DNA of 64,000 nucleotides, taken from contig OX578286.1 in the NCBI GenBank assembly GCA_951217055.1, positions 42,175,937 through 42,239,936 on the forward strand. Reading direction: 5' to 3'. The translations under genes and the position numbers were made by a program. Source of the stretch: Gerris lacustris. Its lineage: Eukaryota; Arthropoda; Insecta; Hemiptera; Gerridae. The notes beneath the pieces were generated by a model, which saw only the letters and a program-made list of their open reading frames with translations, had not been told where the DNA came from and did no database searches. Position 1 is the first letter of the stretch, and each line of letters opens with the position of its first letter. Shown here piece after piece: positions 33,742-45,176 of the stretch.

Positions 33742-34027
33742 AAAATAGTATATTATGTTACTAGGCTGTGAAGTGAGTTTTTTCTTTACCGCGGCAATTA
33801 CATTTACTGTCGAGCGAAGCGAGACAGTAAATGTAATTGACATGGCAATGTAATGACATTGCCAAGGTAAAGAAAAAACACTTCACAGTCGCGTAGCATA
33901 TGCTATTTTTTCCATGTAGCAGACAATGAAAAAACATTAAATATTAATCATTAATCAATATATAATAATAACAAATATTAGTACATACTTAAGACTTAAA
34001 AAAAGAAACCTTAAAAAGAGGTTACAC
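33742..34027. mobile_element. Foldback element, copy 2 (reverse orientation)
   Basis: 33742-33911 is a long inverted repeat centred on 'gtcgagcgaagcgagac', with arms containing 'ggctgtgaagtg' and 'ttttttctttaccgcggcaa'. The shared flank continues to 34027. It is the reverse of 29139-29371, with a longer loop. Confidence 0.7.
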
Positions 34028-34263
34028 TATAAGAAAAGATAAATAAAACGCATTGACATCTAGCGGATTTTTACCGTACTAGAAGCATTTCTACAAAGAC
34101 TGCAGCGGTACTAACGGAAATTTTGACAACTACCCGCCGGAAAATAAAAATCTTTTAGTTCCTAGGACGTAAAAGATTTTTTCTTTACAGCTAGGAGTAA
34201 TGAAAAGATTTTTTAAGTCCACGTAATGAAAAAATTGGTAAGGCGTGAAGTCTCACGTAAAAA

Positions 34264-35831
34264 GGGTTTCGTTGGTATTGTGAACACAAAATTAGAAGGG
34301 GGGAGGGGGGGGGGGGGGGGGGGGTGGGGAGAGAAAAGTGTTTTTGACAAAATGGCGCCGAAAATTGAACACTATCCATAAGTGGTATATATATTTGTAA
34401 TCTACTCTTCAATACCTTTCATTTGATACCTTACTCAAAATTAAAAAAAAATATTTTTTTTCGAGTGACATGAATTATCCGCCATCTTGGATTTCCAGTA
34501 GATCAGATCAAATTGCTAATCTTATTTTTTCTATGGCCCAGCAGACCACACATATTGCATATTTTTCTATATTTTTAGTAACAGCGGAAATGCGATTTTA
34601 GGGGGGGGGACACGAAAAATTTCGAGGTTTTTTGACAAAATGGCGCCGAAAATTAAACACAACCCCTAAGTGGTATATATATTTGTAATCTACTCTTGAA
34701 TACCTTTCATTTGATACCCCACTCAAAATTTTAAAAAAATACTTTTTTTCGAGTAACGTGAATTATCCGCCATCTTGGATTTCCAGTAGATCAGATCAAA
34801 TTGCTAATCTTATTTTTTCTATGGCCCAGCAGACCACACATTTTGCATATTTTTCTATATTTTTAGTAACAGCGGAAATACAATTTTAGGGGGGGGGACA
34901 CGAAAAATTTCGAGGTTTTTTGACAAAATGGCGCCGAAAATTGAACACTATCCATAAGTGGTATATATATTTGTAATCTACTCTTCAATACCTTTCATTT
35001 GATACCCCACTCAAAATTTTAAAAAAATACTTTTTTTCGAGTAACGTGAATTATCCGCCATCTTGGATTTCCAGTAGATCAGATCAAATTGCTAATCTTA
35101 TTTTTTCTATGGCCCAGCAGACCACACATTTTGCATATTTTTCTATATTTTTAGTAACAGCGGAAATACGATTTTAGGGGGGGGGACACGAAAAATTTCG
35201 AGGTTTTTTGACAAAATGGCGCCGAAAATTAAACACAACCCCTAAGTGGTATATATATTTCTATTCTACTCTTCAATACCTTTCATTTGATACCCCACTC
35301 AAAATTATAAAAAAATATTTTTTTTCGAGTGACATGAATTATCCGCCATCTTGAATTTCCAGTAAATCAGATCAGATTGCTAATCTTATTTTTTCTATGG
35401 CCCAGCAGACCACACATTTTGCATATTTTTCTATATTTTTAGTAATAGCGGAAATACGATTTTAGGGGGGGGGACACGCAAAATTTCGATGTTTTTTGAC
35501 AAAATGGCGCTGAAAATTAACCACTATCCCTAAGTGGTATATATATTTCTATTCTACTCTTCAATACCTTTCATTTGATACCCCACTCAAAATTTTAAAA
35601 AAATATATTTTTTTCGCGACGTGAATTATCCGCCATTTTGATTTTGAACAGCTGATAATATTGAGTTCGCTATATTTTTCCTGTGTGCGCGTCAAAACGA
35701 TCTTTTATACTGGGAAGTTTCACGTTTTTATCTTTTTTGGTTCAAAAGTTATTGGAACCGTACAGAGTGACAGACGGACACAGGAACGAAACTATAAGGG
35801 TTTCTTTTTTTTGGTTTTACCAACGAAACCC
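34264..35831. mobile_element. TIR element with five 288-bp tandem units
   Basis: The ends GGGTTTCGTTGGTA and TACCAACGAAACCC form the inverted repeat, followed by TAAAAA. The motif GACAAAATGGCG starts at 34346, 34634, 34922, 35210 and 35498, exactly 288 bp apart each time; the last unit is incomplete. Units include 'tatccgccatcttggatttc' and 'caatacctttcatttgatac'. 'gtgacagacggacacaggaa' near 35768 is typical of AGGGTTYCGT elements. A G-rich run opens the array (34299-34329). No long ORF exists although 288 is divisible by three. Confidence 0.85.
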
Positions 35832-35931
35832 TAAAAATGGATTTTAGCTATGTTTTTTAGGCTCTAAAGTTACTATTTCACAGCCTACCACGGAAAAAAA
35901 ATATTTCTATCTTGTATATTCTAATACAACT

Positions 35932-36190
35932 AGTTGTGACGTCATGCAAGTTGCTTTTTAATGATTGTTAAAAAATAGAATTTTGACGTCATTAAAGTTC
36001 ATGATATGTTAGACGCCCTGTAAGTTTATAAGACAAATATGACGTCATAAAAGTTTATAATATAACTTCACTTATCATTATACAATTTGGCTTGTAATGC
36101 AAGTTAATGCTACAAATTTAACATGTCATTCAAGTCGCTACAAATTTGATTTGTCACGCAAGTTAATGATATACTTGTACTTTTCAAGTC
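35932..36190. repeat. Degenerate TGACGTCA repeat, right part
   Basis: TGACGTCA cores near 35937, 35983 and 36039 are followed by 'aagtt(c/t)at'-type phrases. They continue the pattern of 33170-33450, which is separated from it by the foldback and TIR elements. Confidence 0.55.
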
Positions 36191-36594
36191 ATTCTGGTTG
36201 CGTGATTTGAAACAGCGTGTTGCGTAACCTGTACGTTCTTTCATTATACTTTTTATTTATCTATGTTTTGATTAGAGTTTTGAACTTGTATTTTTATCTA
36301 TTAGATATTAATACCTTTATTTCAGGTAATTAGTATAGAGGTTTTTTTTAGAGAAAAATCCACGTCATTATTTATTTTTGGTCGACTGCACCCTGCCGTC
36401 GGTATGAGACGCATCTAGTCGGCTTTTGTTGGCCTACATAAATATTGCACAATCCGCCCCCCTTGTATGCTCTCTCCCTTGTTGGTACGTTATTGTTATG
36501 AACCCATTCTAAACTGCGACCCAAATAACTAAAAAGTATGTAACAATTCTTGCAACACTGGTGCATTTATTCACATGCATTTCCAAATAGACTG

Positions 36595-37044
36595 CCATTT
36601 AGTGTGGCACATATCTTCCACGCATCCTAGCACGTACTTTATTGATTATTAAGCTTTTACAAGACATTATTGTCTAATTTATTTAGTTTGTTTCCCCCGT
36701 TTTTTAAGATTTTTGACATGAATCAAAGTATAAATTTAGGAAAAGTTTAGGATCGCAGACGGATGAAATTAATCTGTTGTTATCTACGGTCTACTTGTAT
36801 GGGCCAAACAATGGGCTGGCTAATTGTGACCTATCATCCAAATTTCATTAAAATCGGATGTGTTGTTTTTAAGATATGTTGGCTCGCAAAATTGGAGCAA
36901 CAGACAGACACGGAACCAAAAATGTTCCCTGATGTCTGATACGGATTTCTGTCTTGGAATTTTTCAAATTGGAGACATAAAATATTTTCGTTCTCCAGAA
37001 CGATCACATAGCGTCCGTTACCTTCGGTATGCTCGGAAGCTAAA
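36595..37044 (-). mobile_element. GCTTCCG-family element, near full copy
   Basis: It opens with 'ttagtgtggcacatatcttc' and ends with 'accttcggtatgctcggaag'. The block order is the reverse of 43977-44575, and 'aacaatgggctggctaattg' and 'gatttctgtcttggaatttt' are shared. The 93-residue frame at 36860-37141 has no known domain. Confidence 0.7.
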
Positions 37045-37194
37045 TAAAAAAATGCATAATATAAGATCTTTTATAGTAGATAAAATTCAAAGGATTAGAA
37101 TAATCAGTCTATTATATAGGTATACACAAAATTATTGGTAATAATATTGATTCTGAGCGATCAGTTTGAAAGTTTTTCGCACTTTAGAACTAGG

Positions 37195-37795
37195 GAGTCG
37201 ATAAATTTACACACCTTTTAGAAGAAGACAATCTACACGTACATCCCTTTAGAAGAAGACAATCTACACTTTCTACTCTTACATACCTTTAGAAGAAGAC
37301 AATCTACACTTACATCCATTTAGAAGAAGACAATCTACACTTTCTACTCTTACATACCTTTAGAAGAAGACAATCTACACTTTCTACTCTTACATACCTT
37401 TAGAAGAAGACAATCTACACTTACATCCATTTAGAAGAAGACAATCTACACTTTCTACTCTTACATACCTTTAGAAGAAGACAATCTACACTTACATCCA
37501 TTTAGAAGAAGACAATCTACACTTTCTACTCTTACATACCTTTAGAAGAAGACAATCTACACTTTCTACTCTTACATACCTCTAGAAGAAAGCAATCTAC
37601 TCGTTTACAACTGAAGAAGAAGACCATCTACCCTTAAATACCTTTAGAAGAAGACCATATACACTTTCTACCTACATACCTTTAGAAAACAAAATCATCT
37701 ACTCGTTAACAACTTAAGAAGAAGACAATCTACACTTACATACTTTTAAAATAAGACAGTTAACTCTTTCTCACCTTTAGAAGATGCCAATCATA
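37195..37795. repeat. Minisatellite alternating 31- and 40-bp units
   Basis: The core TTTAGAAGAAGACAATCTAC is followed either by 'acttacatcca' or by 'actttctactcttacatacc'. The two forms differ by a 9-bp insert and alternate in nearly identical copies to 37590, then decay. Confidence 0.9.
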
Positions 37796-37799
37796 TACA

Positions 37800-38515
37800 T
37801 CAGTAGCTAATCATCCAGTTGTATACTATCTTTATTTTTATGGATCAATTATTATGAGAGTGGTACCAAAATGTTTCCAATTGATTTAGTCCGAATTACT
37901 GTCAATTAAGCAATTCGGCGGAACGCTGGATAACTGATGACATGAAGATGATGAAGATGATTTAGATTAAAATGAAATAGTATTATTAAAATGAAAGTTT
38001 TACATCGTAAGAGATAATTAAAATTAAAACCATATAATTCAATTATGGAAAGTAAAGGAAGAGTGATAGGAAAGTTTTAAGTGACATTGCGAGGACTGAT
38101 TGCTGATACAGCGAGTAAAGGCTATGTCACTAACTGGTACGTAGTGATAATAGAAATATAAAACAGATAAGGAAAACTATTACAGTGACAACTAGATCAA
38201 AATAAACAGGCAAGTGGATGAAAGACATGATGGTAATAGCGTTAATAGAGTTGCAAGATTGTTATTTCCTCTAACTATCTTGTCAATCCACTATAGCTAT
38301 GAGACTCTGATCTTATCACTTGCAATATCAAACCTGTTTAGTAAAGCTAAAATGAAAATCTAACTACATCTGTTCCCTGATTAAAATTATTGATAAGATA
38401 TTAAGATTGTGTTGGATAAATGTATTTTTTATTTTGATTTTGATTCACTCTTATTGGTCTCTCAAAATGGTAGCATGCAGTTAGACCTCGTATTGCATAG
38501 TAATAATTGTGATTG
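37800..38515. other. Spacer, no gene recognised
   Basis: I find no credible ORF or repeat. Confidence 0.4.
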
Positions 38516-38529
38516 ACAAAACAGTAGTC

Positions 38530-38665
38530 ATTTCTACTCGGCCATCAGTGGATCAAGGTTGAGGTTACGGGTTCGATCCCACGGCATGGCACTTTGCTTC
38601 ATATTGATCACAGTGTGGTCACATTGTTGGCACATTGGTGTTGGAAGTGGCTTAACTCCATAAAG
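38530..38665 (+). mobile_element. tRNA-derived SINE with strong B box
   Basis: ACGGGTTCGATCCCACGGC (38567-38585) is a B box with complementary flanks. Upstream 'tactcggccatcagtggatc' could be the remains of an A-box region. It is followed by about 80 bp of body and then interrupted by the MITE at 38671. Confidence 0.55.
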
Positions 38666-38670
38666 GGTTA

Positions 38671-38786
38671 AGCCTCGTCCAGACTGCCAAAAGTCTAAGA
38701 TGCACAGGCGCACTTTAGACTGGGCATGCGAAGAACCCAATGCTCGGCTCGTTTCCTCTGTTCGGTTTGGCAGTCTGGACGAAGCT
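38671..38786. mobile_element. Harbinger-type MITE, 116 bp, TTA flanks
   Basis: AGCCTCGTCCAGACTGCCAA at 38671 and the complementary end (to 38786) have one mismatch. TTA occurs at 38668-38670 and 38787-38789, the 3-bp duplication typical of PIF/Harbinger. It is non-coding. Confidence 0.75.
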
Positions 38787-38789
38787 TTA

Positions 38790-39950
38790 GTTAGTTAGGC
38801 TAAAATTAGTGGGTCATATTCCCGTCCATTATCATTGGATGTCTCATTTCGCATTAGCGTCCATTAGTGAAAGCATGACAACTAAACTGCTTATAGTGTT
38901 CTATCCGCTAAGCAGGTTGTCAGAATGTGAGTTCCTTGATTTGAGGAGGGAATCCATAGTTTTTTAGTGAACAAAGTTGCTTCCCAAAGTTCTCCTACCT
39001 CAGCTGAGTTGATTGAGAACAGCTGCATTAACTAACTCCTGATTGGGTGAGAAGGGTTTCGTCCTCTTCCTACCACAGACTTTACTTTGGGCTTTCACCA
39101 AGCATGTGTAAATACCGATTTAGCCAAAGTGTCCACAGTTATCTGCTAGTTTGCTGATATGGTTCCTGGATCGAGCATCAGGAATTCGACTTTGCGCATG
39201 CCCCAGTGTGAAGTGCGCCTGCGCACACACAAGTATCGCTGATAACACTGATATGACAGATGACCGCTGGTGAAGCGAGAAGGTTACTAAAATAGTGTTG
39301 CCTGGCTACATTTGACGAGTGGTATCAGAGAAAAAATTGTCTCTCTCCCCTGGAATTTTACTCGGGGCAAGTCTAAGGTTATACATCTCTCCAAGATAAT
39401 TGTACTTCTCCTACATATAAAACAACATTACTTTTATTCGTAACAATAAGAAAAATACATACAATGAACTAACCACCTAGTTATTTTGAGTTAGAAACCG
39501 CGAACAATCAAAATACCGCGAATGTGTAGACACTTTATGTTTTCGCTATATTTACGTTACGTTTCTCAAGTTATTTCACGGTGTAATAGGTCTTGGTTTT
39601 GTTGTTTCTTCAAGAAGAATGCGGTGTTGTGTTGTTTTATTAGGAGTCTGGTGTGTTTCTGACCTAGAATGCAAAGACGAGTTCTACTCCGTTAGCTCCT
39701 TTGAGAAAAAAAAGGATTATTTTTTTTAGACGGTGGAAAACTTTCACCTCTGTTTCAATCTACCGCTTCTATATCTTAAAAGCTATTTCCAACACTTGTT
39801 TTGTTTGATATTTCACCATTTACAATCTTATCTTTTTAGGGGGTAAAAAGTATTGACTAATAAGAAGTCAGTTACACAAATTTTAATTTGATCAAAAATC
39901 GGTCCAAGCTGATTTTTTTCAAACAATATTTTTAGTATCATTAATATAAT
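38790..39950. other. Unique-looking, less AT-rich stretch
   Basis: 39150-39370 contains several GC-rich phrases, but all frames are short. I cannot support an exon here. Confidence 0.35.
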
Positions 39951-39951
39951 C

Positions 39952-40155
39952 TAGTAGTGTCCCGACGACGACGCAACTCGAAATTATTTGTTATTGCTAA
40001 GCTAAAGCAACCACATTTATTCCAATAAATATAAATGTTTGTTTTGATTTGTTGGTCTTCAAATAGACGTAAAAACTTATCTAAATTAATTTACTTAATT
40101 TTATTATTTTCTAAATATAAAATCAAGTTCGTTGCCACGGGCTTAACTGTTCATT
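39952..40155. mobile_element. CGTCGGGACACTACT / GGGCTTAA family, longest copy
   Basis: It starts 'tagtagtgtcccgacgacga' and ends 'gttgccacgggcttaactg'. It contains 'aaccacatttattccaataa'. Parts recur at 10362-10530, 25583-25690 and 26740-26782. The termini are not clearly inverted, so the class is unknown. Confidence 0.5.
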
Positions 40156-40159
40156 GTAA

Positions 40160-41455
40160 TATATTTAATCAAAATCCTATCAAAGGATTGATTTTTATAT
40201 TTGAATATTGAAAAAATAATTACATATATAGACGGAAAAGATAACCTTAATTAGATTAGTAGATCTTGAAAAAGTAAAATATTATTTTGATTTTAAATTG
40301 TAGGAATTTATTGGTAAATAGCAAATAGCCAATTTTTGCCAAATAAATATTCTTCTTTACAAGGATTGAACTTCATTGGTAATCTATTGTACAAAACAGG
40401 GAAAATATTATGATTTGTTATTGTAGGAATTTAGGATTAAAATAACAAATGTTTAAAAATAACATTCTTGCCTGTAAGGATTTGACATCATTTGATAAAC
40501 TGTTGCGTAAAATGAAGAAGAAATAACCTTCTAGGATTCATTATAAGCTCTTGAGGAAAAAGATTATTTTAGAATGTCAGTCAGGAGTCAGGGGAATTTA
40601 GTTGTAGAGTAGGAGAATATTGGCGACACTGGTGTCCTTCCAGAAGACCACGACCTCCCTCAACCTGGCGTCGAATAACCTCCTCCCCACTTCTCTGTGG
40701 GGTGTTTTTCCCACCATCCGAACCGAACCAGTGTTGTTGTTTCGCATCTGAACTTAACCTACTTTCACAAGAAGGATACGAGACTGTTACCCCGCCTTTT
40801 CTCTCTCACTGAGTAAACACCACTCCCTCTACTTGTGAAGCTCATTCTCCCGCATTATACAAGAATCAAAACATAACCTCATTTTTTTTTTTCATAACCT
40901 CTCCCACTCTTTTAAAATAAGCATGTTGTTATGCTGTAAAAAACAGGATAACCTGGCGGCGTAATAAACACAAACAAACTTCCTCTTGACTCGCAAATCC
41001 AGATGAAATCAAGTGTGACAAACAAATCGTTTGATAAAGCTGTTATTTGGTTTTGTTGTTTTGGTTTTTTTCGTACATAAAATAAACAAACAGCTGTTTG
41101 TAAACAGATAATTTAAATATAACCTCAATAACGTTCTTTCATCTTTTTAGTTTTAAACGAACGGCTTTACGTAAACAATTTTTGCAAAACAAACCGATTT
41201 CTGTATTTCTTTTTCACTTATGTACATATTTATTATAACATAATTCATAAATATTTATGCATGAGAATAATAACAATAAAAAATAAGATCTCACGATAGG
41301 CGTTCTATTTGCTGGTTTACGTCTTTCACTATTTTTATTTTTATAGTTTCACGCACTTTTCATCGATACACTTGGACCAAATAAGTTGTTTACAGTCGCT
41401 TGCAGCGTAAACAAGCAGTCTGACCGTACTGGAAATTTAAATATGTAATATGTTA
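40160..41455. other. Spacer with one GC-richer block
   Basis: 40610-40790 is GC-richer, and on the minus strand it carries an open frame of about 50 codons (from ATG near 40754 downward) without recognisable domain or splice signals I would trust. Exon, UTR or old repeat are all possible. Confidence 0.3.
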
Positions 41456-41738
41456 AACAACTACCTTTCAATTCCCACGGATCACATTATTTTTATAAAA
41501 CGTTTTTATACTAATTAACCATGTAAATCGCTTCATGTTAATAAATAAATTATTAAACCAATTTAGTCCCTATCCTGGGAAAACTCTCGTTTTAAAATGT
41601 AACCTTTTAACCATGTAAAAAAATAAACCGCTACCTTTCAATTCCCAGCGATGTCACATTATTTTTATAGATTGATTTTTACAAATAAATTAACTATTTA
41701 TTAATTTGTAACCATGTAAATATTATGTATAACAGCTA

Positions 41739-42445
41739 GAGGTCGACCAAGAAGTCATGGAAATGTGAGGAGTGCGCTAGTGTCGCCATGTACAGTCAGT
41801 TTTTATTAAAATAGACCACTGTCAAAAAATACAGTGTTGTTCTTTTGTTATTAATAATTTTATTTTTGATAACTTCTATATTTTTTGCAACAGGCAACAC
41901 TGTACCTGATAAGAAATCACACTAATATACGATAATATCTTTATATTATTATTTATTGATTATTCATAATAATATTCTTTAAATCTAAATAAATTTTCTT
42001 CTTTCTTAATCGATTTTTTTCTTCATCTTTATTTCTGAGTTTGATTTGTTACTTTTTTATTTCTGTTTTATTTGTTAATTGTCATGGAGAGCAATCATTT
42101 TTATAATAACAAATAAATATTAGGTTTGTTCCAACCCCATTATTTGTAGTGTTCTTTGCATTTGCATCATCATGGTGAATGGTACAAAATCAAAATTGTT
42201 GTGTGACAGTTGTGACTATAATTCGTATTGTATAAAAACAAACAAAACAGGAAACCTAACAGATTGGAAACCTTCTTGTTGTTATTATTCGTGAGATTTG
42301 ACGTAACTGCGCATGTCATACAAACTAGAAATGGGTATTGTCTTAGCACCCGACTGTACTGACTTCGGCACTACTCGGAAGTTCCGATTTTAAACGAAGT
42401 TAAGCTTTCAGTTTCTCCCGTGTTCATGACTTCTTGGTCGACCTC
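41739..42445. mobile_element. GAGGTCGACC-family TA-flanked element, 707 bp
   Basis: The ends GAGGTCGACCAAGAAGTCAT and complement are flanked by TA (41737-41738 and 42446-42447), a mariner-like duplication. Neighbouring tandem units show the uninterrupted CTACC site. It is colinear in reverse with 46148-46704, apart from an insertion near 42060-42240. No transposase is present. Confidence 0.85.
42121..42240. mobile_element. Half of a mariner-type MITE nested in the larger element
   Basis: TA followed by GGTTTGTTCCAACC and 'attatttgtagtgttctttg' matches the left part of 9688-9886. The right TIR is missing. The sister copy at 46148-46704 lacks this segment, which shows it is an insertion. Confidence 0.65.
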
Positions 42446-42640
42446 TACCTTTCAATTCCCAGCGACGTCACATTATTTTTATTCGTCGATTTTTACTACT
42501 ATATTAACTTAAATTGCTATCTCCGGAAACTTCTAATTTTAACATTATATCCTTGTAATCATGTAAAATATAAACAACTACTTTTCAATTCCAAGCGATG
42601 ACACATTATTTTTATGCCACTTAACTGATTTTTACTTACT

Positions 42641-43190
42641 AATTAACTCAATATAAGATATTTTTGGATTCAAATGATTATATTCAGTGTCATAATATAT
42701 ACGAGAATGTATTATCCGATATTTTTTCTTGGACAAGCTTTATTTTTAAAGAGAAAAAAATAAATTTAAAAATAGGACTGAATGCAATTCATGCACGGGC
42801 CTCTCATTTTACTACTTTTTTAAAAGATAGCTGTTCTATTTATTTTTTCTTTTTTTTCTCATTCTTCAGTATTGAGATCGTAGAGTAAAACAAACATATA
42901 AAAGACGAGTAGATGCTACATATATAGTATGATTTATTTATAGATGCGTGGTAAAGATGAGGAGTTGTAATAGATAGGAATCAGAGCTTAACGACTGGGT
43001 CTAGTGCTCTACTGGCGTGCCCCTACTGTCTAAACCTTACACTTCACTTTACCCCTTCCACAATCACTTGTATTTTACCTAATTACTAAACACCCACCTA
43101 TTCTTGCATAAACTCAACACAAGTCTTGTTTTTTTTTTCTTTTTGCCTACCTCTGTAGAGTACACACCGCTACTTTGTCTTGTTATATAT
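42641..43190. other. AT-rich spacer
   Basis: I see no recognisable gene. The 74-residue frame at 42664-42888 is low-complexity Phe/Ile. Confidence 0.4.
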
Positions 43191-43194
43191 GTAC

Positions 43195-43250
43195 TATGTT
43201 ATTATAGTATTCCGTGCTTCGCTACGGAGTGTTAATTTTATAATTTGATA
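43195..43250 (-). mobile_element. Helitron 3'-end hairpin remnant
   Basis: The minus strand reads ACTCCGTAGCGAAGCACGGA followed by ATACTATAATA. The hairpin matches that at 24689-24707, but the CTRR terminus has decayed. Confidence 0.5.
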
Positions 43251-43324
43251 GATTTATGAACTACCTCTTAAAGAGAGATTTAAATTTTTTTTATATAGTT
43301 ATTATATATTATAAATTTTTTTTG

Positions 43325-43515
43325 GGAGTTTCAGTCCCGTTCAGCTGCCTAGGTCATTACAGGACGAAGGTTATCCACCACTTTTCTCATCTACTCGATG
43401 AGATCATCAGTGTGAAACATATCTCACCTCTCTGGTATTCGAACTTACAGCTGGGGGTTTAGACCTTGGTTTCAGAGTCGAGAGCGCTAACCACTCGGCT
43501 TCACCGACCCCCTAT
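43325..43515 (-). mobile_element. tRNA-Ser/Leu-like SINE
   Basis: The minus strand opens GGTGAAGCCGAGTGGTTAGC (complement near 43480-43505), with A box GGTTAGCGCTCTCG, a long variable segment, and B-box-like AGTTCGAATACC (complement near 43437). The body includes 'gatgatctcatcgagtagat'. It is too diverged in the T-arm to be a tRNA gene. Confidence 0.65.
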
Positions 43516-43975
43516 AGATTTTTTTTACTAAAGTGTCAAATTTTAATTTTACTGATAAATAATCACCATCTTGAATCAAGATAAAATAGGACAAATTCTC
43601 GAAAAATTGTTAAATTCTCTTATGTTGATAATTCTCTTAAGTTATATTGAATATAACTTATTTCTTCTTCTCCTGTAGTTTTGTAAATTATATTAGTCCA
43701 TGGGTGGAATCTAGATTTTTTAGCTTATAGTAAAATAATTTAGCTTTTTGATGATGATAGTTTATTTTATTTATCGAAAAAAATCTTTCTTGGAATTTTA
43801 AGACGAAAATTCGTCCTTCATAATGGTCACAATGCCTCCGTTAATTCGGTAAACTCGGAAGCAATAGATCACAACATTTGTACTTTGTGCCTCACAAAGC
43901 GGCCAAGTTAATGATTTTTAAAATTAATTTTGGTTGAGGATATTAAAATTAAATTTGCCATTTAAATATTTTGTT
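43516..43975. other. AT-rich spacer with GCTTCCG-family scrap
   Basis: 43790-43865 ('ttcttggaattttaagacga' to 'taaactcggaagcaa') is a degraded terminus of the GCTTCCG family, close to the full copy that follows. Confidence 0.45.
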
Positions 43976-43976
43976 T

Positions 43977-44575
43977 TTGCTTCCGAGCTTACCGAAGGTA
44001 ACGTAAGCTATGTGATCGTTCTGAAGAAAGTAAAATATTTAGGTCTCGGATTTCAAAAATTCCAAGACAGAAATCCGTTTCAGACATCAGGGAACATTTT
44101 TGGTTCCGTGTCTGTCTGTCGGTCTGTCGTTCAATTTTTGCGAACCAACATATCTTAAAAACTACACGTCCAATTTTAATGAATTTTAGGTGGTAGATCA
44201 TAATTAGCCTATTGTTAGTCCTATGTAAGTTTCAACCTTCTGCGTCTATTCGATTCTCATCCACATGAGTACAAACATACATTTATTTACACCTATAGCT
44301 TCAAAAGTACTTATCTGATTAGAATGAAACTTTTATAGTTTATCGAATATAACCCGCAGATAGCCCCAGATTAATTTGAACCGTCTGCGCTCTTTAACTT
44401 TCGCTAAATTGATACTTTAATTCGTGTAATAAATCAAAACTATTTTGACAGATAAAAAAAAACGGGGGAAACAATTAAATCAATTAAATTATAATGGCTT
44501 GTAAAAGCATAAAATCAATAAAGTACGTGGATAGGATGCGAGGAAGCTATGTGCCACACCAATTGGCAGTCATTT
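43977..44575 (+). mobile_element. GCTTCCG-family element, longest copy
   Basis: It starts TTGCTTCCGAGCTTACCGAA, with a hairpin to CGTAAGC, and ends 'gaggaagctatgtgccacac'. About 600 bp, including 'gaagtcaatt'-poor AT sequence near 44440 absent from copy 1. There is no transposase. The terminal phrase 'aaatcaataaagtacgtg' is shared with 2629-2650. Confidence 0.7.
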
Positions 44576-44609
44576 ATATAATAATCGACAAAAAATAAAT
44601 AAATAAAAA

Positions 44610-45005
44610 AAATGTCTTTATCAATCGATTGATACGAAATATGAACATTTTTATCTCTGTTTAGATGCTTCGAGAGTGATTCTTTTCGTAGTTGTATTCA
44701 TTGCGCATGCGCGTTTCATAATTCTTCACCTTATCACACGATTAGCGTGTTTGTTTAGATTTAACAAAACTAATTTGTTGTTTGTTTAATTAAACTGTTT
44801 TTTCTTTATTTATTTGTTGGATTTTAACCAAAAATAGTAGATAAATAAAGTACGGTACGCAACTCGGCGAAAACGGCATTTTGCTTTGCTCGTGTGGTTT
44901 TACTACCCTCGCTGTCGCTCGGGTGCAAACTCCACACTCGCATGCAAAATGCTACTTTCCGCACTAGACGCGTAATGTACTACTACGAAACAATGTTTTC
45001 ACACA
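44610..45005 (+). mobile_element. Palindrome-ended element, deleted copy 2
   Basis: The left part 'gatacgaaatatgaacattt' and CGCATGCGC (44700) match 27440-27540. The ORF region is deleted. The palindromic end 44842-44990 is longer than in copy 1, with 'accctcgctgtcgctcgggt' in the loop. Confidence 0.65.
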
Positions 45006-45176
45006 GAATGTTTACATACAGAAAGTAAATTAAATTTCGCACCTTGTGTACATAATGTAAATGTTGTTTATATATTTTAGAGATAAAATTGTATTGTGTA
45101 TCTTCAAAATTTATTTTAAATCTGTTACAAAATCGAATGCGACATCTATCGGAACTCTTATGTAATATACTGTACG

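Larger units (their letters stand above)
41455..42640. repeat. Degenerate tandem repeats split by a transposon
   Basis: 'ctacctttcaattcccagcg' followed by 'tcacattatttttat' occurs at 41461, 41632, 42446 and, changed, 42570. The element at 41739-42445 sits precisely at the CTACC of one unit. Confidence 0.7.

Noticed and set aside
40610..40790. Coding exon on either strand
   Set aside because: There are open frames of about 50 codons on both strands, but no splice sites, homology or neighbouring exons that I can support.
43325..43515. Functional tRNA-Ser or tRNA-Leu gene
   Set aside because: The spacing of A and B boxes and the T-arm do not allow a full cloverleaf, and it continues into a SINE-like body.
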